A DNA stretch of 64,000 nt from Pedobacter lusitanus (lineage in GTDB: Bacteria; Bacteroidota; Bacteroidia; Sphingobacteriales; Sphingobacteriaceae): the NCBI RefSeq assembly GCF_040026395.1, contig NZ_CP157278.1:5084001-5148000 (forward strand), given 5' to 3'. Shown here piece by piece: positions 35,932 to 44,586 of this stretch. The translations under genes and the position numbers were made by a program. The notes under the pieces are model-generated. The model saw only the letters and a program-made list of their open reading frames with translations. It was not told the DNA's origin and made no database searches. Every line of letters begins with the position of its first letter. Positions within the stretch are counted from its first letter, which is position 1.

Positions 35932-36828
35932 ATGAAAGATTCAGAAAAAATATTAAAAGTGTGGTTTATTACAGGAAGTTCCCGCGGACTGGGCAGAAGC
36001 CTGACTGAAAGTGTACTGGCTGGTGGCGATAAAGTAGTGGCAACAGCAAGGGATATCAGTCAGTTGAAAGAACTTTTAGTCCGGTATCCGGATCAGCTTT
36101 ATCCGGTACAGCTGGATGTAACTGATCAGGAGCAGATCGACCAGGCAGTTAACATTGCTGTTCAACAATTTGGCCGTATCGATGTGCTGGTAAACAATGC
36201 CGGTTTTGGCATTACCGGAGCAACAGAAGCCTTTACAGATGAGCAGGTACGCAGCCAGCTGGAGACCAATTTATATGCCCCGATAGCAATTACCCGCGCA
36301 GTATTACCTCATATGCGTAAACAGCGTTCGGGACGTATTTTACAAATCAGTTCAGTTGGTGGAAGAGTGGGCAGCATCGGACTCTCCATCTATCAGTCGG
36401 CTAAATTTGGTTTAGGAGGTTTTAGTGAGGCATTGGCTAAAGAAGTGGCTTCTTTAGGAATATTTGTAACCAGCGTTGAACCAGGTGGTTTCCGTACCGA
36501 TTGGGCTGGTGATTCTATGACTTATGCTAAACAGGTTGAAGGATACGAAACTGTTGATCAGAGAATTGAAATGTTTAAAGGGGGCACTTTCGTCCCAATG
36601 GGTGATCCTGACAAAGCAGCGAAAGTTATGGTTGAACTGGTAGAAAATCCAGAGCCTCCGGTACACCTGATTCTGGGTAGTGAAGCTGTGGGTATTGTCA
36701 GACATGCAGAGGCTGTAAAAGCAGAAGAGCTTGAAAAATGGCTGCCGGTATCTGTTTCTACGGATCATACAAATGCCGTAAATTTTCTGGAAACAGAGGC
36801 AGGAAAAGCAATGCTGGCTAAAAGATAA
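35932..36828 (+). CDS. short-chain dehydrogenase/reductase
   Basis: This 298-residue enzyme is a classical-type SDR: cofactor motif TGSSRGLGRSL (about 13-23), LDVTDQEQ, NNAGFGITG (about 92-100), SSVGGRVGS with the catalytic Ser, and YQSAKFGLGGFSEAL with Tyr and Lys (about 155-169). Arg20 in the cofactor motif suggests NADP preference. The substrate is unknown. An AraC gene follows in the same direction beyond a strong palindrome. Confidence 0.93.
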   Translation: MKDSEKILKVWFITGSSRGLGRSLTESVLAGGDKVVATARDISQLKELLVRYPDQLYPVQLDVTDQEQIDQAVNIAVQQFGRIDVLVNNAGFGITGATEAFTDEQVRSQLETNLYAPIAITRAVLPHMRKQRSGRILQISSVGGRVGSIGLSIYQSAKFGLGGFSEALAKEVASLGIFVTSVEPGGFRTDWAGDSMTYAKQVEGYETVDQRIEMFKGGTFVPMGDPDKAAKVMVELVENPEPPVHLILGSEAVGIVRHAEAVKAEELEKWLPVSVSTDHTNAVNFLETEAGKAMLAKR

Positions 36829-36832
36829 TATC

Positions 36833-36878
36833 AAAGATAAGTATCAGTAAGCGTTACTGGTACTTATCTTTATATTTG
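36833..36878 (+). promoter_or_regulatory. palindrome abutting the -7 box of the AraC gene
   Basis: Two 18-nt arms (36833-36850 and 36854-36871; the right arm is TTACTGGTACTTATCTTT) differ at one position around a GCG loop. The last base overlaps TATATTTG (36871-36878), a canonical -7 element pointing at the AraC gene. The structure may end the SDR transcript, act as an operator over the AraC promoter, or both. No T-run follows. Confidence 0.55.
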
Positions 36879-36906
36879 ATACGTTCAAAAGAGAAGCAAA
36901 TAAAAG

Positions 36907-37683
36907 ATGACAAACATACTTTATTCCTGTTATACCAATGTCAGCAGGGAAGGGGAACAGTTTATTCCTGAACATGTCTTTAGCTATCAGATTTCCGGAA
37001 AACTCCAGATGTATGACGGTAATAAACTGCATGTTTTTGAAGAGGGAGACTTTCGATTCCTTAAAAGGAATCATTTGGTTAAATTCACTAAAATTCCGCC
37101 GGAAAATGGAGAATTTAAAGCGTTGTCTGTCCGTCTTGATCAGCAAACACTTCGCGATTTTAGTAGAGAACATGGTTATAATGAAGTAAAACATCAGCAT
37201 GTTGAACCTATTCTGTCATTAAAGCACGATCCTCTCTATAAAAGCTTTATGGATTCTCTGACTCCTTACCAGCTAAAGCCCCTGGAAAATCAAAAGCTCA
37301 TGACTTTGAAACTGACAGAGGCAATTTTAATTCTGCTCCAGACTAATCCGGAGCTGGCAGGTGCATTATTTGATTTTGCGGAACCTGGAAAAATTGATCT
37401 CGAAGCTTTTATGAATAAGAATTTCCGCTTTAATGTAGAAATGAAAAGGTTTGCTTATCTGACGGGAAGAAGTCTGGCTACTTTTAAAAGAGATTTCGGG
37501 AAGCTTTATCAGATGTCACCTGGAAAGTGGCTGCAGAACAAAAGATTACAGGAAGCTTATCATCTGCTAAAGGAAAAAGGAAAAACAGTTTCTGATGTTT
37601 ATCTGGAAGTTGGTTTTGAAGACTTATCTCATTTCTCTTTTGTTTTTAAGAAAAAATACGGGCTTGCACCATCAAAAATATAA
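36907..37683 (+). CDS. AraC-family transcriptional regulator
   Basis: This 258-residue regulator has an N-terminal cupin-like sensor (about 15-110, VFSYQISGKLQMYDGNKLHVF) and two C-terminal helix-turn-helix units (about 160-258): FAYLTGRSLATFKRDFGKLY and VSDVYLEVGFEDLSHFSFVFKKKYGLAPSKI. The layout is that of the ExsA-type AraC subgroup. It lies between an SDR and a DHFR-like gene, either of which may be its target. Confidence 0.92.
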   Translation: MTNILYSCYTNVSREGEQFIPEHVFSYQISGKLQMYDGNKLHVFEEGDFRFLKRNHLVKFTKIPPENGEFKALSVRLDQQTLRDFSREHGYNEVKHQHVEPILSLKHDPLYKSFMDSLTPYQLKPLENQKLMTLKLTEAILILLQTNPELAGALFDFAEPGKIDLEAFMNKNFRFNVEMKRFAYLTGRSLATFKRDFGKLYQMSPGKWLQNKRLQEAYHLLKEKGKTVSDVYLEVGFEDLSHFSFVFKKKYGLAPSKI

Positions 37684-37783
37684 TAGCTGATTTGTTACCA
37701 GTCTACCCCCTTTAAATGGCTTGATCACACCCGATCGCTATTAAATTTCCTTCGTAATTTTAGTAAAACAAAAAATATTTACG

Positions 37784-38350
37784 ATGAGAAAAATAGTGAT
37801 GTTTATGCATACCTCACTCGATGGTTTTGCTGCAGGTCCGAATGGTGAAATGGACTGGATTATTGTTAGTGATGAAATGTTTGATTTTGCGGGTGAACAG
37901 ACAAATCAGGCAGATACGGCTCTTTATGGAAGAGTTACGTACCAGATGATGGAGAACTACTGGCCAACAGCAGCAGATCATCCCGGAGCTTCCAAACATG
38001 ATATTGAACATTCGGCATGGTACAATAAAGTCTCCAAAGTTGTTTTATCAGAAACTTTACGTGGACAGCAGATCAATAATACCACTATCATCAGTGATCA
38101 GGTTACTGAACGGATCAAAGAGCTGAAACAGCAGCAGGGAAGAAATATCTTAGTGCTGGGAAGCCCGGGTGCAGTACATTCCTTATTGAAGGATAATCTG
38201 ATTGATGATTTCTGGTTATTTATTAATCCGGTAATCCTTGGGCAGGGTATCCCTGTGTTTACTCCGGTCAAAGAATCTATTAAGCTTAAACTGATCAAAA
38301 GTACCATGTTTCCTAAGGAAGTAGTCTGCCTGCACTATCAGAAAGAATAG
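37784..38350 (+). CDS. dihydrofolate reductase-like (RibD C-terminal) protein
   Basis: This 188-residue protein has the RibD_C/DHFR fold: VMFMHTSLDGFAAGPNGEMDW (about 5-25), ALYGRVTYQMMENYW (about 46-60) and ILVLGSPGAVHSLLKDNLIDDFWLFINPVILGQGIPVF near the C-terminus. Stand-alone members are NADPH-dependent reductases of uncertain substrate and are not the essential folate enzyme. It is monocistronic, 100 bp after the AraC gene. Confidence 0.9.
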   Translation: MRKIVMFMHTSLDGFAAGPNGEMDWIIVSDEMFDFAGEQTNQADTALYGRVTYQMMENYWPTAADHPGASKHDIEHSAWYNKVSKVVLSETLRGQQINNTTIISDQVTERIKELKQQQGRNILVLGSPGAVHSLLKDNLIDDFWLFINPVILGQGIPVFTPVKESIKLKLIKSTMFPKEVVCLHYQKE

Positions 38351-38406
38351 CTCATTTGTTTTAGCAGAGTAATTAATATTTTCTTAATTTACCAAAAAGT
38401 ATACCT

Positions 38407-39711
38407 ATGAAAAAATATTGCTTTGCTATTCTTGTGCTGATCGCTTCATCCGCAATGGCGCAGGAAAATGACTTAAGATCGTCAGTTTCAAAAAAGGCGC
38501 TCAGTATTGAAAAAAAGGTTATAGACTGGCGTCGTGATTTTCATGAGCACCCGGAGCTTGGAAATAATGAGGTGCGTACTGCTGGTATTGTTGCAAAGCA
38601 TTTAAAAAGTCTGGGTATAGCGGTACAGACCGGTGTAGCCAAAACTGGTGTGGTTGGAATTCTAAAGGGTGGAAAGCCGGGACCAGTCGTGGCTTTGAGG
38701 GCAGATATGGATGCTCTTCCGGTTACGGAACGTGTAGCTATTCCTTTTGCTTCGAAGGTGAAAACCATATACAATGGAAAAGAAACAGGTGTAATGCATG
38801 CCTGTGGTCATGATTCTCATGTGGCCATTTTAATGGGAGTAGCCGAAGTTCTGGCTTCGGTAAAAAAAGATATTTCCGGAACAGTAAAGTTTATATTTCA
38901 GCCGGCTGAAGAAGGAGTCCCGGAAGGAGAAGAGGGGGGAGCACAGCTAATGGTTAAGGAAGGGGTATTAGAGAATCCGAAAGTAGACGTTATTTTTGGT
39001 TTACATATCAACTCCCAGACCGCAGCTGGTGATATTGCTTATCGTCCGGGAGGAACAATGGCTGGTAGTAACAGTTTGAAAATTACAGTAACAGGGAAGC
39101 AGGCACATGGAGGTTATCCATGGAGTAGTGTAGATCCTATCGTCATATCAGCGCAGATTATCAATAATCTGCAAACTATAGTAAGCAGAAACCTGAACGT
39201 CACTGAGAATCCGGGGGTTGTTACTATAGGTGCAATTAATGGCGGTGTCAGATCCAATATCATTCCTGAAAAAGTAGAAATGATAGGGACTATCCGTACT
39301 TTAAGCAGGGAAGATGAAGCAATGTTTGTCAACAGGGTAACAACTATAGCTACAAAAACTGCCGAGGCAGGGGGTGGAACAGCAGAAGTTAAAATCCCTT
39401 ACGGTAATCATTATCCGGTGACTTTTAATGATATATCCTTAACGCAAAAGATGCTGCCAAGTTTGCAGCGCAGTGCTGGTACAGATCATGTGAAATTAAG
39501 ACCAGCAGTAACAGGTGCAGAAGATTTCTCCTTTTACCAGGAAAAGATACCGGGTTTGTTTATCTTCCTGGGCGGTATGCCTAAAGGTCAGGACCCGCTG
39601 AAAGCTCCTTCGCACCATACGCCTGATTTCTTTATTGATGAAAGTGGTTTTACACTGGGCGTAAATACCATGAGTAACCTGGTTCTGGATTATATGAATT
39701 TAAAAAACTGA
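38407..39711 (+). CDS. secreted M20-family amidohydrolase
   Basis: This 434-residue metallohydrolase has a signal peptide ending AMAQ (about 18). Metal and catalytic motifs are LRADMDALPVTE, MHACGHDSHVAI (about 133-144), FQPAEEGVPEG and the terminal SHHTPDFFID. The TVTGKQAHGGYPW stretch is in the lid domain. The family hydrolyses N-acyl amino acids or peptides; periplasmic location suggests scavenging. Its stop codon is directly adjacent to the stop of the convergent regulator, with no space or hairpin. Confidence 0.93.
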   Translation: MKKYCFAILVLIASSAMAQENDLRSSVSKKALSIEKKVIDWRRDFHEHPELGNNEVRTAGIVAKHLKSLGIAVQTGVAKTGVVGILKGGKPGPVVALRADMDALPVTERVAIPFASKVKTIYNGKETGVMHACGHDSHVAILMGVAEVLASVKKDISGTVKFIFQPAEEGVPEGEEGGAQLMVKEGVLENPKVDVIFGLHINSQTAAGDIAYRPGGTMAGSNSLKITVTGKQAHGGYPWSSVDPIVISAQIINNLQTIVSRNLNVTENPGVVTIGAINGGVRSNIIPEKVEMIGTIRTLSREDEAMFVNRVTTIATKTAEAGGGTAEVKIPYGNHYPVTFNDISLTQKMLPSLQRSAGTDHVKLRPAVTGAEDFSFYQEKIPGLFIFLGGMPKGQDPLKAPSHHTPDFFIDESGFTLGVNTMSNLVLDYMNLKN

Positions 39712-41574
39712 TCAGGTTATATCCGGCAGCGGTTGTTTATTCGAGCCCAGGTTCTGTAAAAAAATATTAAGATCTTCTTCTTTGTCCAGTTCCAGTTTCT
39801 GCTTAATCCGGTAACGGCTCATACGGACGCTTTTAGGCTCTATATGCAGAATAGAGGCGATTTTTTTGGTATCCAGTTTCAGGTACAGATAAGCGCAGAG
39901 TTTCAGGTCAAGGGGGGTGAGTTTCTGTTGTGCTTTTTCATTCAGAATAGAAAAAAACTCAGGGTGTACACGCTGGATATGCAGTTTGGTGTTCTCAAAA
40001 TCATTGTCCAGTAATAACTCTTCGTTCCATATTTTATTGATATTCAATTCATGGTTATCATTTAATTTTTCCCTGATTTTTGAAAGCATATCCTTTTTGT
40101 GTTCCAGCTGAAGGACATTGGCCATCATTTCTTTTTGCAGCTGTTGTTGCTGGGTTTCCAGTAATTGCTGTTCGGCTTTGAGCCTTAACTGCTCCTCCTG
40201 CCCCAGTTTTGTCTGTAATTCGGCTTCATGTTTTTCTAAATGCAGCTGTTTTTCGCGCTGCAGGGAATAGCGCAGACGGAAGTGATAAGAACGAAACATA
40301 AAAATCAGTCCGAGTAAAAAAACTGCCGCAATACCGATGTAGAGATTCTTTTGGATGCGGTTATACTTTTCCTGTTGCCGCAATAAGCTCACCTCATTGT
40401 TTTTTTTTTCACTCTCATATTGTATTTCCAGCTTCTGGACATTTAAAGCCTGTTTCTGATCAAAAATTTTACTGTTGTATTCAGCTATTTTTTTCTGGAA
40501 TTTCAGTGCCATCGGGTAGTTTTCCATTTGTTCATACAACTGAGAAAGCGAACGCACCACATTGACCAGGGTATAATAGTAAGGATGTTCTTCTGACTGC
40601 ATCAGACTATAAGCCTGCATCAGATAAGCCTCTGCCATAGGGAAATTCTTTTCACGCAGGGCGTATTCGCTGAGTATACCCAGACCACTGGCCATAATTT
40701 CTTCGCCATTAGGCGCATCTTTCATTACTGTTTGAGCTGTATTGGCATATTGGATGGCATTTGCTTTAGCTTCTTTATCTCCCTCAGAAAAATTTTTCAA
40801 ATAATAAAAAGCAATATTAATGCAGGCAATACCATAGGTTCTTGGTGCTATTTCTTTGGGATGCTGCTGGTAAATCTCCTCCACCTTTTTCAAATAATAC
40901 AGAATACTATCTCTTTGTGCTGTGCTTTTAGTAATACCGTAATTGTAATCTGCTGCTACAGATAAAGCAGTATAACAATTACCAAGCAGATTATAATCTG
41001 TGGTGAACAGGGCATTTTCTGTGGCTTGTCTGGCATAGAGGTTTACTTTAGGAATATTATCCCAGCGGGTATTTAAAGCATATAGCAGGTAATAAATCTT
41101 AGCCTGCAGATAGTGATCCGGTACCTTTTTTAATTCCTTAAGCCCCATCTGACTATATTTAAGTGTCAGCTCGGCATTATCAATGTTATTATATAAATAA
41201 GCCTGGGCATAATAGCCATAAGCCATGACCGCGGGACTGTGGGCCTGCTGGGCAGCCAGCATTGCCGAATCACTTACTTTTTTTAGCTGTGTAAACTCTT
41301 TGGTAGCGGCATAAATATTGGCAAGGATAACATAGGCTTTTGTTGCTGTACTAAAATCCTTCAGTTTTAAAGCAATGGCAGCAGCTTGCTGAGCTTCGGA
41401 AATCCCTGCTTTATAATTTTCGTTAATCCGGTGTGACTCGGCAAGACGGATAAGCCGGGCAGGTTTTTCTTTTTCTGCCACATTGGTATTTCCGGTAACA
41501 GGGGTTTGCGCCGCTGCAGTAAAAAAGGAGCAGTATAAGACTACAAAAAAGAGAGTTTGCCTTAGATAATTCAT
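39712..41574 (-). CDS. membrane-bound TPR / coiled-coil / HTH regulator (module A)
   Basis: This 620-residue one-component regulator has a signal peptide (1-23, ending AAAQ), a helical TPR-like periplasmic region (about 35-390), one membrane helix (about 411-428), a cytoplasmic coiled coil (about 430-505) and a C-terminal LuxR-like helix-turn-helix (about 552-605, with IASILHIEPKSVRMSRYRIK). It should sense something in the envelope and bind DNA while tethered. A paralogue of identical length (49048-50910) shares the recognition-helix residues. It is divergent from the nine-gene operon beginning at 41794, whose promoter carries GTAG boxes. Binding to them is inferred. Confidence 0.9.
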   Translation of the reverse strand: MNYLRQTLFFVVLYCSFFTAAAQTPVTGNTNVAEKEKPARLIRLAESHRINENYKAGISEAQQAAAIALKLKDFSTATKAYVILANIYAATKEFTQLKKVSDSAMLAAQQAHSPAVMAYGYYAQAYLYNNIDNAELTLKYSQMGLKELKKVPDHYLQAKIYYLLYALNTRWDNIPKVNLYARQATENALFTTDYNLLGNCYTALSVAADYNYGITKSTAQRDSILYYLKKVEEIYQQHPKEIAPRTYGIACINIAFYYLKNFSEGDKEAKANAIQYANTAQTVMKDAPNGEEIMASGLGILSEYALREKNFPMAEAYLMQAYSLMQSEEHPYYYTLVNVVRSLSQLYEQMENYPMALKFQKKIAEYNSKIFDQKQALNVQKLEIQYESEKKNNEVSLLRQQEKYNRIQKNLYIGIAAVFLLGLIFMFRSYHFRLRYSLQREKQLHLEKHEAELQTKLGQEEQLRLKAEQQLLETQQQQLQKEMMANVLQLEHKKDMLSKIREKLNDNHELNINKIWNEELLLDNDFENTKLHIQRVHPEFFSILNEKAQQKLTPLDLKLCAYLYLKLDTKKIASILHIEPKSVRMSRYRIKQKLELDKEEDLNIFLQNLGSNKQPLPDIT

Positions 41575-41578
41575 AAAG

Positions 41579-41601
41579 TAAAAATAGCATAAATGTCTAC
41601 A
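41579..41601 (-). promoter_or_regulatory. likely leaderless promoter of regulator A with one GTAG box
   Basis: On the minus strand TATTTTTA (41586-41579) resembles the -7 element and ends 4 nt before the ATG, so the transcript would begin at or next to the start codon. A TGTAGACA box (41601-41594) lies 7 nt upstream of it, matching the boxes of the divergent operon; binding there would probably block transcription. The paralogue's promoter has the same 4-nt spacing. Confidence 0.55.
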
Positions 41602-41666
41602 GGTTTCGTTTTAGCTGTTAAATTTTTTTAGTTGTATTTTATTGATATACAGTTGTTTATTTTTTA

Positions 41667-41758
41667 TGTAGACATATTGTAGACACCTGTGCTGTTTAAG
41701 TGTAGGCGTTTTGTAGTAAGCCGGTATTTGAAAGATTAGCTATAAGCCTGCAATTTTG
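41667..41758 (+). promoter_or_regulatory. operon A promoter with four GTAG boxes
   Basis: Four boxes start at 41667 (TGTAGACA), 41678 (TGTAGACA), 41701 (TGTAGGCG) and 41712 (TGTAGTAA), i.e. direct repeats 11 bp apart in two pairs. Seven bp after the last box comes TTTG (41727-41730), then 20 bp, then CAATTTTG (41751-41758), a promoter-like pair. The layout suits an activator touching the polymerase. The same architecture occurs in front of operon B. Confidence 0.75.
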
Positions 41759-41793
41759 TTAGCAATCAATTCTAAAAATTAAACAACAAAAAG

Positions 41794-42117
41794 ATGAACA
41801 GCAAAACACTATCAATCGTATCGTACATTACGCTCATTGGCTGGCTTGTAGCCTATTTCAGTGGAAAAGAAAATGCAGATTCACTGCTTAAATATCATTT
41901 GAGACAGGCACTGGGCCTGGCCATCGTCAGTATTATTTTTAATGTGGTCTTAACCATTATTGCTTCAATTGTCCCTTCTCTCGCTTTTCTGAGTTTAGCA
42001 GGCTGGGTCATTGTAGTGCTGTGGATTATGGGTATCATTCATGCCGCTAACGAAGCTCAGAAACCTGTGCCTCTGATTGGTAAAATGTTTGAAAATAAAT
42101 TTGCCTTTATCGGCTAA
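41794..42117 (+). CDS. DUF4870-type membrane protein heading operon A
   Basis: This 107-residue protein has three hydrophobic helices and matches DUF4870/Tic20-like small membrane proteins: SYITLIGWLVAYFSGKE (10-26), LLKYHLRQALGLAIVSIIF and NEAQKPVPLIGKMFENKFAFIG at the end. A paralogue (48490-48843) heads operon B. It is the first of nine closely spaced genes, 11 bp from the next. Function unknown. Confidence 0.9.
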   Translation: MNSKTLSIVSYITLIGWLVAYFSGKENADSLLKYHLRQALGLAIVSIIFNVVLTIIASIVPSLAFLSLAGWVIVVLWIMGIIHAANEAQKPVPLIGKMFENKFAFIG

Positions 42118-42128
42118 GTCAAATCAGT

Positions 42129-42677
42129 ATGAAAGATCAGCTATTAATCTCTTCGGCCAGGTTGATGACAGGAATCCTGTGTTTACTACTGGTTACCGGA
42201 ACAGGCTGCAATCTGGTGAATAGCCCGGGTGAATATTTTGACCGGGCTGCTTTAAATACCAATATGTTATCCAGATTTGGCAGTGAGTATTTCCGCACTT
42301 ATGTGAAATATATTAAAGGCGGGGCAGGAACCAATGATTTTAATACCTGTGAAAAGTATCTCAGGAATTATTCCATCGCATCTGCAGAAAGAAATCTGAA
42401 AAAGGTACAGGATCTGTATCCCAATGAAGAGGCAGCGCCACTGATAAATGCTTCTGTTGCACTTCATGTTTATGTATTGGAAAGTTATAAAACTGATCAT
42501 CTTGCTATAGCCAGGATGATCGATAAGCAGGAATCGCCCGAAGTTATCAATCAGGCTATTGAAGCTCTGGATAAAAAGAGTTATGCCGGTTTTGCAGAGA
42601 AATATGACAAGGTCTGGGAGATAGCCGGAGTCTATGCAAAAAATAACGGTATAAAAATAAAAGAGATGCCATTTTAA
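42129..42677 (+). CDS. lipoprotein of unknown function (operon A)
   Basis: This 182-residue protein has a lipoprotein signal (LLVTGTGC, Cys27) after an N-terminal basic stretch. The mature part is mostly helical, charged and Tyr-rich, with no motif I recognise. It lies 11 bp after the DUF4870 gene and 11 bp before the next gene. Confidence 0.8.
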   Translation: MKDQLLISSARLMTGILCLLLVTGTGCNLVNSPGEYFDRAALNTNMLSRFGSEYFRTYVKYIKGGAGTNDFNTCEKYLRNYSIASAERNLKKVQDLYPNEEAAPLINASVALHVYVLESYKTDHLAIARMIDKQESPEVINQAIEALDKKSYAGFAEKYDKVWEIAGVYAKNNGIKIKEMPF

Positions 42678-42688
42678 TCTGATCAGCC

Positions 42689-43153
42689 ATGGAGACATTT
42701 AAATATTTTGAACAGCAGGACAATATTTATCATCTGAAAGTACAGAAGGGATTTTTTTATACTATGGCAATTATAGCCTTTGTTGCTGTGATTGCCGCCC
42801 TGATTTACGGAACCACTAAAGGAAGTTATTTTGGTGTAGCAATACTGGTCTTTATTGGGGTAATGGGGGTGCTGCGCAGTACAGCTAGTATGGAGTTTAA
42901 TACAACAGAGCGGGAAATACAGCAAAAGTCTTTCTTTTTCAGCTCGCCGGTTACTTACAGTTTTGACGATTTTGATCACTTTCTGGTATCTAAACTTAAA
43001 AGTACTTTTATCACTGTAGGCGTATCGGGTGTTTTGGTTATGGAAAGAAACGGAAAGACCAAAAATATTTTGTTGCGACAATGTTTTTTCACGTCGAAAC
43101 CTCTTCAACGACTTAGTGATGAATTGTATGTGATTTTGGGGTTACCTGAATAA
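42689..43153 (+). CDS. two-helix membrane protein with PH-like C-terminal domain (operon A)
   Basis: This 154-residue protein has two adjacent membrane helices (about 22-42 and 46-63) followed by a beta-rich soluble domain (EREIQQKSFFFSSPVTYSFDDFDHF) that looks like a bacterial PH-like fold. The protein at 45759-46247 in the same operon has the same plan, so the two may be distant duplicates or partners. Function unknown. Confidence 0.75.
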   Translation: METFKYFEQQDNIYHLKVQKGFFYTMAIIAFVAVIAALIYGTTKGSYFGVAILVFIGVMGVLRSTASMEFNTTEREIQQKSFFFSSPVTYSFDDFDHFLVSKLKSTFITVGVSGVLVMERNGKTKNILLRQCFFTSKPLQRLSDELYVILGLPE

Positions 43154-43174
43154 ACTGATTAAAAACAAGAGCAG

Positions 43175-43555
43175 ATGATACGTATAAACAAAAACCACCT
43201 GTACCTTAAAACACTGTCTGTGCCTCAGCTTGATTGTCCGTTATGTCACTTGGGTAATGGCATGGAGATGAGTTTTTATCAGTTGCAAATAGAAACAGAC
43301 AATATTCATAATACCAAAAAAATTACGGCCTCCGTCAGTTGCAAGCATTGCGGGCAGGAGATACCGGTAGTACGCTGGGATAAGGAACTCGACGCTTTTT
43401 ACAAGACAGAGAAAAAACAGATCAAGGTAATTACATCCTTTAAAATTGGGACTAAAGGGAAAATACTGCTATGGATTGCTGCTGTATTCTTTGGCGCAAT
43501 ATTTCTGTTGCTGGCCGGACTATACATTTACGGACATTTAAAACCGAAAGTATGA
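43175..43555 (+). CDS. zinc-ribbon protein with C-terminal membrane anchor (operon A)
   Basis: This 126-residue protein carries two CxxC pairs, CPLC (21-24) and CKHC (56-59), as in a zinc ribbon, then a C-terminal membrane helix (about 99-119, LLWIAAVFFGAIFLLLAGLYI). The soluble part should face the cytoplasm. Its stop overlaps the start of the next gene (ATGA). Confidence 0.75.
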   Translation: MIRINKNHLYLKTLSVPQLDCPLCHLGNGMEMSFYQLQIETDNIHNTKKITASVSCKHCGQEIPVVRWDKELDAFYKTEKKQIKVITSFKIGTKGKILLWIAAVFFGAIFLLLAGLYIYGHLKPKV

Positions 43556-44586
43556 TGTTGAATGGCTTTTCTATATTCAGGAAACTGATCGTCCTGTTTT
43601 ATGCGATACCTTTTCCTATGATTATGTATTATGGGATCACGGGTGATGATCCAACAGATCTGGTTAATGCCGATCCACGGCTGGCTCTGGGGCTGGTTGC
43701 ATTGTCTGTTGTGCTCTGGATTGCCGTTCTGGCAGGTTACTACAAAAAACGGGTATGGAAGACGTTTGCCTTAAAACGAAGAATAGAACGACTGAAAGAT
43801 AACGGGGAAAAACGGGAAGCCAGGATTCTGACCAGTATTGATGTGTCAGTTCCTGATATTGGCTATAGTACTTATGAGTTAAACCTGGCGTTTAAGAATC
43901 TTGCCGGTGCAGAAATAGAAGAGAAAATGACTGTAAACGATACCAAAGCTTATGAACGGAGGTTTCAGGCAGGTAATAAGGTAGAAGTTGTGCTGGACCA
44001 AAATCCCAGTGACTATCCTTATGTGGTATTGTCCAGTTTCCAGGTAAAGATTAATATAAAGCCATTGATATGGATTCATCTGTCTACACTGGCTATCGCA
44101 GCCATAATAGTTGGTTATTATTATTATAGTTATCAAAGAGAAAGCGAAGGAATGGGCTGGCGTTTTATGGTTTTTTATCATCCTTTGATTATCTGTGCGG
44201 TGCTGTTGATACTGGGCAATATACAGCTCTTTGGAAAATTGATCTCCAGACTGATGAATCAGAATTATAAGAATGATTTTTTAATCAAGTACAAAGGACT
44301 GCATGCTAGTGCAAAAGTACTGCAAGTCAGAGAAACTGGTACTTATATTAATGAACAGCCAATGATTGAGTTTGTGCTTCAATTTACAGATCATCACAAC
44401 CGGAGTCATGAAGTCAGTAAAAAGAAAGTGATAGGTCTGTTGGATCTGGACAGAACCCGGGAAAAGGAAGTGGATATATTATATCTTAAGGAAGATCCCG
44501 GACGAATTATTTTTGCCAAAGATTTAGAAGAGTTAAATGTAGTTTATGAAAGCCTTAAAAATCGTCGTTCACCTCATCGCAGGTAG
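43552..44586 (+). CDS. membrane protein with two DUF3592-like domains (operon A)
   Basis: I chose the ATG at 43552, which overlaps the previous stop; an earlier in-frame ATG lies deep inside the upstream gene. The 344-residue product has membrane helices at about 12-30 and 40-59 and a second pair near 165-215. Between and after them lie two similar beta-domains (REARILTSIDVSVPD ... YELNLAF and ASAKVLQVRETGTYI ... IEFVLQF), each ending in a DPxxY/DPG turn. The domain pair indicates an internal duplication. The next gene overlaps its end by 41 bp. Confidence 0.8.
   Translation: MMLNGFSIFRKLIVLFYAIPFPMIMYYGITGDDPTDLVNADPRLALGLVALSVVLWIAVLAGYYKKRVWKTFALKRRIERLKDNGEKREARILTSIDVSVPDIGYSTYELNLAFKNLAGAEIEEKMTVNDTKAYERRFQAGNKVEVVLDQNPSDYPYVVLSSFQVKINIKPLIWIHLSTLAIAAIIVGYYYYSYQRESEGMGWRFMVFYHPLIICAVLLILGNIQLFGKLISRLMNQNYKNDFLIKYKGLHASAKVLQVRETGTYINEQPMIEFVLQFTDHHNRSHEVSKKKVIGLLDLDRTREKEVDILYLKEDPGRIIFAKDLEELNVVYESLKNRRSPHRR

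Noticed and set aside
43879..44181. Antisense frame within the DUF3592-like membrane protein gene
   Set aside because: The plus-strand frame is supported by operon overlaps and internal domain repeats; the antisense frame is not.
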